Numbered from the stretch's first letter, positions 1-7,202 are shown. The stretch is DNA of 14,361 bases from Eubacterium sp. (GCA_017543415.1 JAFYGD010000153.1:1-14361); one strand, 5' to 3'. Notes: a model not told the origin generated them from the letters alone. A program made the numbers and translations.

Positions 1-1
1 C

Positions 2-2539
2 TGGTGTGAGGATCAGGATTTCTTCAGATTCAGCGGCATTTTCAGAAGCGTTTATCTCTACAGTGTACCGAAGACGCATGTCTATGATATTTCTGTTGTG
101 CCTGTAGTTGCCGAAGATCTTAAAATGGCAACTCTTAAGTTCAGCGCAGTTACTGAAGGCACAGGCTCTATGGAACTAAAGCTCAGTCTGAGGGGCGAGA
201 AGGTAATAGAGGGAACTATTCCTATTTCACCATCGGGAGAGACTGCAGGCAGTATTGATATCAATAAGCCACTGCTGTGGAGCGCAGAAGAACCTAATCT
301 TTATGAGCTTCTTCTTATCATTAAAGACAGCCGCGGCAGCGTACATGAAGTTATAAGGCAGTATGTGGGCTTCAGGCGATTTGAGATGAAGAGCGGCCTG
401 ATGCTGCTCAACGGCAAGAGAATTGTGTTTAAGGGTGTTAACAGACACGAGTTCTCCAACAAGAATGGAAGAGTACCAAGTAGGGACGAGCTCCTTTTGG
501 ATATTCTCACCATGAAAAGAAATAACATCAATGCCATAAGGACAAGTCATTATCCTGATGATTCTGCTCTTTATGAGCTTTGCGACAAATATGGTCTCTA
601 TCTGATAGCTGAAAACAACATGGAGACCCATGGAACCTGGGAACCTTATCTTCGCGGCGCAAAGGGACTGGATCACGTTGTGCCTAAGGATAATAAGGAT
701 TGGGAGCCGCTTCTACTTGACAGGGTCAATTCCTGCTATCAGAGGGACAAGAATCATCCGTCAATCCTTATATGGTCCTGCGGTAATGAGGCTTTTGGTG
801 GAAGCGTTATCCATGAGATGGCAGCTCTTTTCCGCAAACTTGATCCCAACAGACTGGTGCACTACGAGGGTATTTTCAATGACAGAAGCTACCCGGATAC
901 CTCCGATATGGAGAGCCAGATGTATCCTCCTGTTGCAGCAATTAAAGATCATCTTAAGAAGAACACTGACAAGCCCTTCATCTGCTGTGAGTACACCCAT
1001 GCAATGGGCAATTCCTGCGGGGGAATGCATCTCTACACCGATCTGACGGATACAGAGGAGAGATACCAGGGTGGATTTATCTGGGATTACATCGATCAGT
1101 CCATCACCAGGAAGGACAGATACGGCAAGGAGTTTGAGGCCTACGGCGGAGACTTTGGTGAGAGACCAAATGATGGGAACTTCAGCGGAAACGGCATTGC
1201 CTACGGCGACAGGACGCCTTCTCCTAAGATGCAGGAGGTTAAGTTCAACTACCAGAACATTTCTGTTGAGTTTGACAAGAACAGGAAGAAGTTTAAAGTA
1301 ATTAACAAGAACCTTTTCGTGAATACAGATATTTACGACTGCGTTGTTATTCTTAGCGCCAATGGAGAGGAGATTGCACGCTCCTTAGTGGATATAAGTG
1401 TTGCACCGCTAACGCAAAAGAGCTTTAGCGTTCCTGTGGAGCTCTTTGAGACAATGGCAGAGTTTGAAGCTGCCCCCTCCACTGAAAAAGACAGCTACGA
1501 GTTTGTATTAACCGTTTCTTTCATGCTAAGGGAGGATACCCTCTGGGCAAAGAAGGGACACGAAGTGGCATTCGGCCAGGCTGTTGTTAACAGCATCTCC
1601 TATGAGCACAAGACTGACTGTGGTCTTAAGGTTGTTCTTGGAAACAACAACATGGGAATATACGGGGATAATTTCTCAGCTCTTTTCACATATCCTAATG
1701 CAGCACTTATTTCTTATATCTATGGTGGCAAGGAGATGATCGAAAAGGCTCCCGCTCCTAATTTCTGGAGAGCGCCTGTGGACAACGACAACGGCTACAT
1801 GATGCCATATATCTATGCACAGTGGAAGATCGCCAGTCTCTATGCCACATTAAAGAGCCCTGAGCTCAAGATGCCTGATGTAATACCGGGCGAGCACAGC
1901 ATCACCATCAAGTACAGGTACTACATGCCTACAACGCCTGCTTCAGAGTGCTTTGTCACCTACGAGGTATTCGCAGACGGTGTCATAAGATGCGAGATGG
2001 AGTACTCCTGTGTAGAAGGACTTCCTGATATGCCTGAGTTTGGAATGCTCTTTAAGCTAAATGCAGACTACGATCAGCTTACCTGGTACGGACTTGGCCC
2101 TGAGGAGACCTACGCTGACAGAAAGCGCGGCGGAAAGCTTGAGCTCGACCTTGTTTTAAGAAACAACATCACAACCGAGGAATGTCCGCTCGGATTTTAC
2201 CATCCCCACCCCGAATACCATCACATCAAAAAGGAAAACATCGGCTTAATTGAGGTTATGGGACTTGCGGTGCTTCCGTCAAGACTTAAAGAAGAAATAA
2301 GCGTACTTGCAGACGCTATTGTAAACGGTAAGAACATTACCGCCGACGAACGCATTGCAAAGCACGCTGACTGGGCTGAGGAAATCAAGGCGAAGTACAC
2401 GCTTACAGCCGAAAACTGCGAGGATATACTCAAAAAAGAAATCGGTATTATCTTTACCGCTATTCTTGAGCAGTGCGGCGTTTTTGAAAGAAGCGAAAAC
2501 GGCAAAAAGCAATTTTTAAAATTCACGGAGAGCGTTTAA
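2..2539 (+). CDS. lacZ: Chimeric ORF: 5'-truncated GH2 beta-galactosidase (LacZ) joined in frame to the C-terminus of class II GalT
   Basis: The frame is open from base 2, so the true start lies outside the window; the GTG at 98 is only an internal valine. Bases 2 to about 2140 encode a LacZ-type beta-galactosidase, which hydrolyses lactose and other beta-galactosides in the cytoplasm. The sequence shows the EDQD substrate/metal loop near base 11, VNRHEF (~437), RTSHYP (~542), METHG (~620), acid/base Glu in CGNEAFGG (codon 788-790), MYPP (~920), nucleophile Glu in CCEYTHAMGN (codon 989-991), and WRAPVDNDNG in the start of the C-terminal beta domain. After WYGLGPEETYADRKRGGKL the protein no longer resembles LacZ and becomes GalT (separate entry). 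The last ~110 LacZ residues, including the segment carrying the E. coli Trp999 equivalent, are absent, and so is the N-terminal part (about 200 residues in E. coli numbering). Lysine is mostly AAG and arginine mostly AGA/AGG here, unlike the rest of the window. The LacZ identity is secure; whether the fusion exists in a cell is doubtful. Confidence 0.85.
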   Translation, partial: WCEDQDFFRFSGIFRSVYLYSVPKTHVYDISVVPVVAEDLKMATLKFSAVTEGTGSMELKLSLRGEKVIEGTIPISPSGETAGSIDINKPLLWSAEEPNLYELLLIIKDSRGSVHEVIRQYVGFRRFEMKSGLMLLNGKRIVFKGVNRHEFSNKNGRVPSRDELLLDILTMKRNNINAIRTSHYPDDSALYELCDKYGLYLIAENNMETHGTWEPYLRGAKGLDHVVPKDNKDWEPLLLDRVNSCYQRDKNHPSILIWSCGNEAFGGSVIHEMAALFRKLDPNRLVHYEGIFNDRSYPDTSDMESQMYPPVAAIKDHLKKNTDKPFICCEYTHAMGNSCGGMHLYTDLTDTEERYQGGFIWDYIDQSITRKDRYGKEFEAYGGDFGERPNDGNFSGNGIAYGDRTPSPKMQEVKFNYQNISVEFDKNRKKFKVINKNLFVNTDIYDCVVILSANGEEIARSLVDISVAPLTQKSFSVPVELFETMAEFEAAPSTEKDSYEFVLTVSFMLREDTLWAKKGHEVAFGQAVVNSISYEHKTDCGLKVVLGNNNMGIYGDNFSALFTYPNAALISYIYGGKEMIEKAPAPNFWRAPVDNDNGYMMPYIYAQWKIASLYATLKSPELKMPDVIPGEHSITIKYRYYMPTTPASECFVTYEVFADGVIRCEMEYSCVEGLPDMPEFGMLFKLNADYDQLTWYGLGPEETYADRKRGGKLELDLVLRNNITTEECPLGFYHPHPEYHHIKKENIGLIEVMGLAVLPSRLKEEISVLADAIVNGKNITADERIAKHADWAEEIKAKYTLTAENCEDILKKEIGIIFTAILEQCGVFERSENGKKQFLKFTESV
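2141..2539 (+). pseudogene. galT: C-terminal fragment of class II UDP-glucose--hexose-1-phosphate uridylyltransferase, fused behind LacZ
   Basis: From ELDLVLRNN onward the frame matches the conserved C-terminal half of Firmicute class II GalT, which exchanges UMP between UDP-glucose and galactose-1-phosphate in the Leloir pathway. The hallmark stretch is YHPHPEYHHIKKENIGLIEV followed by MGLAVLPSRLKEE. About 132 residues are present out of a usual ~490-510, so the N-terminal catalytic region is missing and this piece cannot work alone. It ends at TAA 2537-2539, three bases before the next gene, whose ribosome site (GGAG, 2528-2531) lies inside the galT end. That is the normal appearance of an operon, so this end of galT probably belongs to the same genome as everything to its right. 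Codon choice (mixed AAA/AAG) also matches the right-hand genes. Confidence 0.85.
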
Positions 2540-2542
2540 TAA

Positions 2543-3313
2543 ATGTTCAACCTGCACACTCACACCTGGCGCTGCCACCATGCTAAGGGCGACGACGAGG
2601 AATATGTTTTAAGAGCGATAGCCAACGGTTATACAACCATTGGCTTTTCGGACCATGCGCCTTACGTATTTCCCGAAGGACACATAAGCTCTTTCAGAAT
2701 GGAGCGCGAGCTTGCGGAGGACTATGCCCAAAGCATTAAATACCTTAAGGAAAAATACAGAGATAAGATTGATATAAAGCTCGGCTTTGAGGTTGAATGG
2801 TATCCGCTTTTCATTAAAGATGAGCTTGAATACCTTAAAAGTTTCAAATACGATTACCTGATTTTAGGGCAGCACTACACGGACAGTGAGGTTGAGGACT
2901 TTGCACACTACGCCGGGGCAAAAACCACGGATACCTCCACGCTTGACAAATACATTGAGCAGGTTATTGCAGCCGCAAAAAGCGGAGAATTCACATATAT
3001 CGCCCACCCCGATTTGATTAACTTCACGGGCAGCAAAAAGATATACAGCCAAAAGATTGAATACTTTTTAACGGAACTTAAAAAGGTTGATATTCCGATT
3101 GAATTCAACTTTCTCGGCTTCAGCGACAGGCGCAATTACCCCAACGGCGAGTTCTGGAAGATTGCATCAAAAATCGGCAACAGGGTTGTAATAGGACTTG
3201 ACGCGCACAGCCCCGACGTTTACGACGACAAAAAAGGGCTTGATGCGCTGAAGGCAAAGCTTGCTTCATACGGAATAAGCCCCATTGAAAACGTTGAAGA
3301 AATACTTAAATAA
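2543..3313 (+). CDS. PHP-family phosphatase, histidinol-phosphatase (HisJ/HisK-like)
   Basis: A 256-residue PHP-domain hydrolase resembling the HisJ-type histidinol phosphatases, which remove phosphate from L-histidinol phosphate in histidine synthesis using a multinuclear metal centre. Metal-binding motifs appear in the family order: HTHT (5-8), SDHAP (36-40), FEVEW (82-86), GQHY (109-112), AHPD (154-157) and GLDAHSP (218-224). Length is typical for the family. The ATG at 2543 is supported by GGAG about 11 bases upstream inside the galT end; the 3-base gap to galT suggests translational coupling. No other his gene is visible, and following galT suggests it may act on another phosphomonoester; that is inference. 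No terminator was seen between it and the next gene, which has its own promoter. Confidence 0.85.
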   Translation: MFNLHTHTWRCHHAKGDDEEYVLRAIANGYTTIGFSDHAPYVFPEGHISSFRMERELAEDYAQSIKYLKEKYRDKIDIKLGFEVEWYPLFIKDELEYLKSFKYDYLILGQHYTDSEVEDFAHYAGAKTTDTSTLDKYIEQVIAAAKSGEFTYIAHPDLINFTGSKKIYSQKIEYFLTELKKVDIPIEFNFLGFSDRRNYPNGEFWKIASKIGNRVVIGLDAHSPDVYDDKKGLDALKAKLASYGISPIENVEEILK

Positions 3314-3332
3314 TAGAAAAAGCAACATCAGA

Positions 3333-3361
3333 TTGACTATTAAAACCTCCTATGATATAAT
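3333..3361 (+). promoter_or_regulatory. Sigma-A type promoter of the secreted FnIII protein
   Basis: TTGACT (3333-3338), a 17-base spacer, then a perfect TATAAT (3356-3361). Transcription should begin near 3368, which places the Shine-Dalgarno run AAAGGGGG (3368-3375) at the very 5' end of the message and leaves a leader of only about 16 bases. Confidence 0.8.
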
Positions 3362-3383
3362 CATACCAAAGGGGGTTTTTATT

Positions 3384-4625
3384 ATGAAAAAAACAATTTC
3401 CGTTCTTTTGGCTATTATGATGATGTTTACTGCAATCGGTATGATGCCTGCATCCGCATATGCCAAAGACACCAAAATCAAAACAGTTAATGTTAAAACC
3501 GAAAAAGAGTTTTACGACAAAATTGCCGGCGGCTATACAGGCGCTTCATTCCAGAGCTCAACGCAGGGCGAAACCCACAGCTTTACCCTGACACTGAATA
3601 ACGAGGCTTATGTTCTTATCAGCGTCAGCTCCAGGTGCGAGTCGGCAAACGATTCGGTTATGCAGACCGTCACTTTGGCAAACACGGCGCCCGCTAAAGA
3701 AATCTTTTCACACTTTATCAGCGGAAAAATAGCCGGCTATGACCGCATTGAAAAGCTCGCCGCAGGCAACTATACCATCAGCGTTACTGAAGAGTGGGAC
3801 GATGTTACCAACACCACGCTGAACGTAGGTTTATTCAATGCGAACACCGAATTTCTTACCGCAAGCTATGTTAAAACAGTTAAAAACAGCGGTAATCAGA
3901 GCATGGTTATTAAAGTAAATGCGCTTGATACCATCAGCGAGCTTTATGCCGACAATTCAAACTACGGCTATGTTTCCGGCGTTAAGACGGTAGGAAAGCC
4001 CTATACTCCCGACGCTAACGGATGCATTACCGTTCCCGTTGAAAGCTATAACAAAAAGGCTTATCCTTACTTCACAATCCTTACAGAGGATATTTACGGA
4101 ATTGAACACGAATACTGGTTCGGTGCGCTGACTCCCGAAACCGCTCAGTTTACGGGCATAAAGAACAAGGTTTACAGCGGCTCTGCAATCAAGCAAAGCT
4201 TCAAGGTTGAATGCTTCAATGACGTTCCCACGTACAAGGTAACTTATGAGAATAATACAAATGTTGGTACTGCCAAGCTTACAATTACAGGCTTCGGCAG
4301 ATGGAGCGGCACCGTTACAAAGAGCTTTAAGATTAACCCCAAAGGCACATCGCTCGGTACAATTACTCCCGGCTCCAAGAAAATGACCGTACGCTGGAAA
4401 AAGCAGGCTACGCAGACAACCGGTTACGAAATTCAGTACAGCCTTTCTTCAAAATTCAAAAAGGCTAAAAAAGCTACCGTAAAGAAAAGCTCAACCGTTA
4501 ACAAGGTTATCAAAAAGCTTAAATCAAACAAAAAGTATTATGTAAGAGTAAGAACCTATAAGGTTGTCGGCTCAAAGAAATACTATTCAAAATGGTCAAA
4601 GAAAAAGGCTGTAACCATTAAATAA
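3384..4625 (+). CDS. Secreted protein with Ig-like repeat and C-terminal fibronectin type III-like domain
   Basis: A 413-residue exported protein of unknown specific function. The ATG at 3384 is chosen over the upstream in-frame start at 3285 because it follows AAAGGGGG at 8 bases and begins a clear signal peptide: MKK, a hydrophobic core (residues 6-20), and ASAYA with likely cleavage after residue 27. The mature part has about 220 residues of unrecognised beta-rich sequence, then at ~256-320 a bacterial Ig-like/MBG-like unit (FTGIKNKVYSGSAIKQSF ... YENNTNVGTAKLTITGFG ... GTVTKSFKINP), and at ~321-413 a fibronectin III-like domain with the typical TVRWKK, GYEIQYS, KKYYVRVRTYK and SKWSKKK elements. 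The last 90 residues are very lysine-rich. No LPXTG or transmembrane anchor is visible, so it is probably released or held by charge. Such modules usually mediate surface or carbohydrate contacts; that role is inferred. It is monocistronic. Confidence 0.8.
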   Translation: MKKTISVLLAIMMMFTAIGMMPASAYAKDTKIKTVNVKTEKEFYDKIAGGYTGASFQSSTQGETHSFTLTLNNEAYVLISVSSRCESANDSVMQTVTLANTAPAKEIFSHFISGKIAGYDRIEKLAAGNYTISVTEEWDDVTNTTLNVGLFNANTEFLTASYVKTVKNSGNQSMVIKVNALDTISELYADNSNYGYVSGVKTVGKPYTPDANGCITVPVESYNKKAYPYFTILTEDIYGIEHEYWFGALTPETAQFTGIKNKVYSGSAIKQSFKVECFNDVPTYKVTYENNTNVGTAKLTITGFGRWSGTVTKSFKINPKGTSLGTITPGSKKMTVRWKKQATQTTGYEIQYSLSSKFKKAKKATVKKSSTVNKVIKKLKSNKKYYVRVRTYKVVGSKKYYSKWSKKKAVTIK

Positions 4626-4638
4626 TAAATGTCAAATA

Positions 4639-4671
4639 AAAAAGAACTGTATCAGCGATACAGTTCTTTTT
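4639..4671. terminator. Bidirectional intrinsic terminator between convergent genes
   Basis: AAAGAACTGTATC (4641-4653) pairs perfectly with GATACAGTTCTTT (4657-4669) around a 3-base AGC loop, extended by A/T pairs at both ends. An A-run on one flank and a T-run on the other make it usable for both the secreted-protein gene (+) and the CxCxxC gene (-), whose stop lies 4 bases away. Confidence 0.88.
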
Positions 4672-4674
4672 GCT

Positions 4675-5013
4675 TTATTGGAAAAGGTTTTTGTTATCAA
4701 TAATTGCTTTTGCGGCGGTGCAGCCGGGGCAATCGCAGTAAACGGCGCCCTGCTCCTTGATTTCCTTTGCGTGAGCAAGCTTCTGAGCAGCAATTTCCTC
4801 ACCGAAAATCTCCTTTGCAAGGTCGCTTGCCATAAAGCCGATTGTATTATCTATTGTGCAGATATCCTCCTCAGCCTCTGCAACCAGGATTTTGCCTGCC
4901 TCAGCCTCCTTATCCGTTCCTATTGAATCAAGATATTTTTGTGCTGCGTCCTTAAATTCAGGGCATGCGCTTACTGCTTCAAGCACAGCAGCTGCAAGTT
5001 CTTTAGCGGTCAT
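4675..5013 (-). CDS. Small conserved CxCxxC protein (often mis-named 'Hsp90-like' in Clostridia)
   Basis: A 112-residue soluble, mostly helical, acidic protein ending in a cysteine cluster, YCDCPGC (C93, C95, C98). From memory, Clostridia carry a family of similar small proteins (TDKEAEA ... AEAEEDI ... AHAKEIK ... YCDCPxC) that databases sometimes label heat-shock protein Hsp90; no Hsp90 ATPase domain is visible, and that label should not be trusted. The cysteines could bind a metal or be redox-active (inference). The ATG is preceded by AGGAGGA at good spacing. It has its own promoter (5043-5071) and ends at a strong terminator, so it is likely a single-gene unit, although read-through from dinB is possible. 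Function unknown. Confidence 0.75.
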   Translation of the reverse strand: MTAKELAAAVLEAVSACPEFKDAAQKYLDSIGTDKEAEAGKILVAEAEEDICTIDNTIGFMASDLAKEIFGEEIAAQKLAHAKEIKEQGAVYCDCPGCTAAKAIIDNKNLFQ

Positions 5014-5042
5014 AATAAATCCTCCTTATTTTTTATAGCTTT

Positions 5043-5071
5043 ATCATACCATTTTTATATGCTTTTATCAA
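5043..5071 (-). promoter_or_regulatory. Promoter of the CxCxxC gene
   Basis: On the minus strand TTGATA (5071-5066), 17-base spacer, TATGAT (5048-5043). The -35 box overlaps the TGA stop codon of the upstream gene, so the two genes are packed without spare DNA. Confidence 0.65.
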
Positions 5072-5334
5072 CTTGCAATTTCAAAAAACCATTTTGTATC
5101 CTCAAGAAAAAGATAGGTCTGTCTGCCCTCAATATAACAGGTATAGCGGATTCCCGCGCCTCCGGATTTAAGAGATGCGGCGGGGCGGACATCGGTTATA
5201 CGGTCTATTTCAAGCTCCGCTCCGTTATACGTCATTGAAAGAGGCGTTATATTCCCTCCCTCATCCCAAAGGGCTTTTACGGAGGTAAAATGCTTATCAG
5301 GGTTATTATATTCGGGTGCGTTAAATGAAATCAT
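5068..5334 (-). CDS. Small hypothetical protein co-transcribed with dinB
   Basis: An 88-residue protein with no signal peptide, membrane segment or known motif. It reads as a small beta-rich domain (SMTYNGAELEIDRITDVRPA ... GGAGIRYTCYIEGRQTYLFL ... KWFFEIA). The ATG is preceded by GGAG that overlaps the dinB stop codon; the gap to dinB is 9 bases, so the two are almost surely on one message and may be translationally coupled. Firmicutes often pair Y-family polymerases with a small partner gene (YolD next to UvrX in Bacillus is an example), but this protein is not recognisably YolD. A link to translesion synthesis is inference from position only. Confidence 0.7.
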   Translation of the reverse strand: MISFNAPEYNNPDKHFTSVKALWDEGGNITPLSMTYNGAELEIDRITDVRPAASLKSGGAGIRYTCYIEGRQTYLFLEDTKWFFEIAS

Positions 5335-5343
5335 AGTTTACTC

Positions 5344-6579
5344 CTAACTTACTTTATATGCTATAGGGTGAATAATATGCTCATCGTGGGGATTGAAGCC
5401 CGAAAGGTCGCGCCGTTCAAGCTGACAGGCGCGCTGAACGCAGTAATTGCCGAAGCGGCGTTTAAGCGAATCAAGCGTTTGCTCAATTTTTTCCTGCTTT
5501 TCGCGCTGCTCAACGGTTTTTGCAAAATCGAACTGCTCGCAAAGCTCCGTATCAAAATCGGAAACCGAAACGCCGAGCGAACGGATATGGTTTTTCCAGT
5601 CATAATTAGCAGCAAAAAGCTCCATTGCGACCTTTAAAATTTCGGTACTGACATTAGTACAGGCGGGCATTGCCCTTTGGCGAGTAAAGGTAACGAGCGA
5701 GGTATCGCGCACGCTTATGGTTACGGTTCTTCCCTTGACGCCCTGTTCGCGCAGGCGGGTTGCAACGCTTTCGCACAGAACGCGGAAAACAGTTTTGACA
5801 TCCTCGTTATCCACTAAATCACGCGGGGTTGTTGTTGAATTGCCAACGCTTTTAAGGTCGTCAATCTCATCCTTATGGCGTACCCTTGAAACATCGTTAC
5901 CGTTAGCAAAAGCATAAAGCGTTTCACCGTTTTTGCCGAGGATTCGCTTTAAAAAGGCAGGGTTTGCATTTGCAAGATCGCCTATGGTATTTATACCGTA
6001 ATAGGAAAGCTTTGCGCTTGTTGACCTGCCGACAAAAAGCAGTTCCCTGCACGGAAGGCTCCATACAATATCCTTATAATTTTCACGGGTAATAACCGTT
6101 ACGGCGTCAGGCTTTTTATAATCCGAGCCGAACTTGGCAAATATCTTATTAAAGCTTACGCCGACGCTTACGGTAATGCCGAGCTCGGTTTTTATACGCT
6201 GACGTATTTCCTCTGCAATCTCAACTCCGCTTTTTTGCATACCCGTAACGTCAAGCCAGCTTTCGTCAAGACCGAAGGGCTCAATTAAATCGGTATAATC
6301 CTCATATACTTTACGGCAAAGCCTTGAAAAACGGAGGTAAAGCGGATAGTTGGGAGGAACGATAATCAAATCGGGGCATTTCTGCCTTGCCTTCCACAGT
6401 GGCTCGCCTACGGTAAGGCCGTATTTTGAGGCTATTTCATTTTTTGTAAGAATTATTCCATGCCTGCTTTCCGTACTGCCGCCCACGGCTACGGGTTTAT
6501 TGCGTATTTCGGGACGGTAAAGACATTCCACAGAGGCGTAAAATTTATTGCAGTCAACGTGAAGAATTGTTCTGTCCAT
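5344..6579 (-). CDS. dinB: DNA polymerase IV (Y-family translesion polymerase)
   Basis: A 411-residue Y-family DNA polymerase that copies past damaged bases with low fidelity. The palm motif I is HVDCNKFYASVE with metal ligand D9 and Y14 at the sugar steric-gate position; motif III is GLDESWLDVT with D105 and E106. The fingers carry KNEIASKYG and GEPLWKARQKCP, followed by the thumb helix-hairpin-helix (YGINTIGDLANANPAFLKRILG) and the little-finger domain. CEQFDFAK (~350-357) could be a degenerate sliding-clamp motif of the QxxLF type. The subtype with DCNKFYASVE rather than the E. coli-like DMDxFFASVE is common in Clostridia. ATG 6579 follows AAAGGTG at 7 bases. It is the first gene of a two-gene unit, with a promoter, a LexA-like box at the start site and a dyad across the -35 (separate entries), fitting DNA-damage control. 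Confidence 0.93.
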   Translation of the reverse strand: MDRTILHVDCNKFYASVECLYRPEIRNKPVAVGGSTESRHGIILTKNEIASKYGLTVGEPLWKARQKCPDLIIVPPNYPLYLRFSRLCRKVYEDYTDLIEPFGLDESWLDVTGMQKSGVEIAEEIRQRIKTELGITVSVGVSFNKIFAKFGSDYKKPDAVTVITRENYKDIVWSLPCRELLFVGRSTSAKLSYYGINTIGDLANANPAFLKRILGKNGETLYAFANGNDVSRVRHKDEIDDLKSVGNSTTTPRDLVDNEDVKTVFRVLCESVATRLREQGVKGRTVTISVRDTSLVTFTRQRAMPACTNVSTEILKVAMELFAANYDWKNHIRSLGVSVSDFDTELCEQFDFAKTVEQREKQEKIEQTLDSLKRRFGNYCVQRACQLERRDLSGFNPHDEHIIHPIAYKVS

Positions 6580-6592
6580 ATTTTCACCTTTT

Positions 6593-6606
6593 AGAACATT
6601 TGTTTG
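6593..6606 (-). promoter_or_regulatory. Candidate LexA (SOS) operator at the dinB transcription start
   Basis: The minus strand reads CAAACAAATGTTCT, which by my count agrees with 12 of 14 positions of the Gram-positive LexA consensus CGAACRNRYGTTYC. It lies just downstream of the -10 box and covers the predicted start at ~6605, a position where a bound repressor would block initiation. dinB is a classic SOS gene. One half-site is imperfect (AAAC instead of GAAC), so binding is plausible, not certain. Confidence 0.6.
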
Positions 6607-6611
6607 ATTAT

Positions 6612-6640
6612 ATTATAAAATAAAAATTCCGGTAAGTCAA
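6612..6640 (-). promoter_or_regulatory. Sigma-A promoter of the dinB unit
   Basis: On the minus strand TTGACT (6640-6635), exactly 17 bases, then TATAAT (6617-6612). The leader would be about 26 bases to the dinB ATG. Confidence 0.78.
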
Positions 6641-6647
6641 CCGGAAT
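6626..6647. repeat. Perfect 8+8 inverted repeat around the dinB -35 box
   Basis: ATTCCGGT and ACCGGAAT flank a 6-base centre, so the minus-strand TTGACT occupies the dyad centre, sharing one base with an arm. It could be an operator or a second intrinsic terminator for nrdR, since a T-rich stretch follows it on the minus strand. The nrdR gene already has a stronger terminator at 6691-6710, which makes the operator reading worth considering. Confidence 0.6.
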
Positions 6648-6690
6648 ATATTGGGGATATATTATAAAAGGTATACAATATATAAAAAAT

Positions 6691-6710
6691 CGGGAAGGCT
6701 GCCCTTCCCG
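6691..6710 (-). terminator. Intrinsic terminator of nrdR
   Basis: CGGGAAGG pairs with CCTTCCCG around a CTGC loop, 6 bases past the nrdR stop. On the minus strand it is followed by ATTTTTTATA. Confidence 0.88.
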
Positions 6711-6716
6711 ATAATA

Positions 6717-7166
6717 TTAATCGTTTAATTTTGCAAGCTCCTCACGGAAGGATTCCGCGCTGTCAAATTCCTTATAAACGGAAGCAAAGCGAACGTAAGC
6801 AACCTCATCAATATCCTTAAGCTTATCCATAATAAGCTCGCCGATTTTTGCAGAAGTAACCTCACGGTCAACGGAAGCCTGAAGCGAAGCTTCAATTTCA
6901 CTGATTTTTGATTCAAGCTCTGCAACGGTTACGTGACGCTTTTCACACGCACGAAGCATTCCCTTTAAAATCTTGTTGCGGTCAAATACCTCACGCGATT
7001 TATCCTTTTTAATAACAATAATCGGAACGTCCTCAATAATTTCATATGTGGTAAACCTTTTACCGCACTGCAGACATTCCCTTCTTCTGCGGATACGCTC
7101 GTTTTCGTCTGTAGGACGGGAGTCGATTACCTTACTGTCGGTATAACCGCAAAACGGACATTTCAT
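6717..7166 (-). CDS. nrdR: Transcriptional repressor NrdR of ribonucleotide reductase genes
   Basis: A 149-residue NrdR, the usual length. It senses ATP/dATP and represses ribonucleotide reductase operons. The N-terminal zinc ribbon has CPFC (C3, C6) and CLQC (C31, C34) with RPTDENERIRRRREC between them; the rest is an ATP-cone domain (VIKKDKSREVFDRNKILKGM ... EVTSAKIGELIMDKLKDID ... AYVRFASVYKEF). ATG 7166 is preceded by GAGGAGG at normal spacing. Its promoter holds a NrdR box in the spacer between -35 and -10, so the gene probably represses itself. No nrd structural gene is in the window, so its main targets lie elsewhere. It appears to be monocistronic, with a terminator directly after the stop. 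Confidence 0.96.
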   Translation of the reverse strand: MKCPFCGYTDSKVIDSRPTDENERIRRRRECLQCGKRFTTYEIIEDVPIIVIKKDKSREVFDRNKILKGMLRACEKRHVTVAELESKISEIEASLQASVDREVTSAKIGELIMDKLKDIDEVAYVRFASVYKEFDSAESFREELAKLND

Positions 7167-7202
7167 AACAAATTTCCTCCTCTGTTATTAAATAACAAGC
7201 CA

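Noticed and set aside
98..100. GTG as the start of the beta-galactosidase
   Set aside because: The frame is open back to base 2 and the upstream residues (WCEDQDFF, SGIFRSVYLY) are conserved LacZ sequence, so this is an internal valine.
227..676. 149-residue minus-strand frame inside lacZ
   Set aside because: It lies opposite conserved LacZ motifs, has no ribosome site and resembles no protein; it is a shadow frame.
3285..3383. N-terminal extension of the secreted protein
   Set aside because: It overlaps the end of the PHP gene and the promoter, and would bury the signal peptide 33 residues inside the protein.
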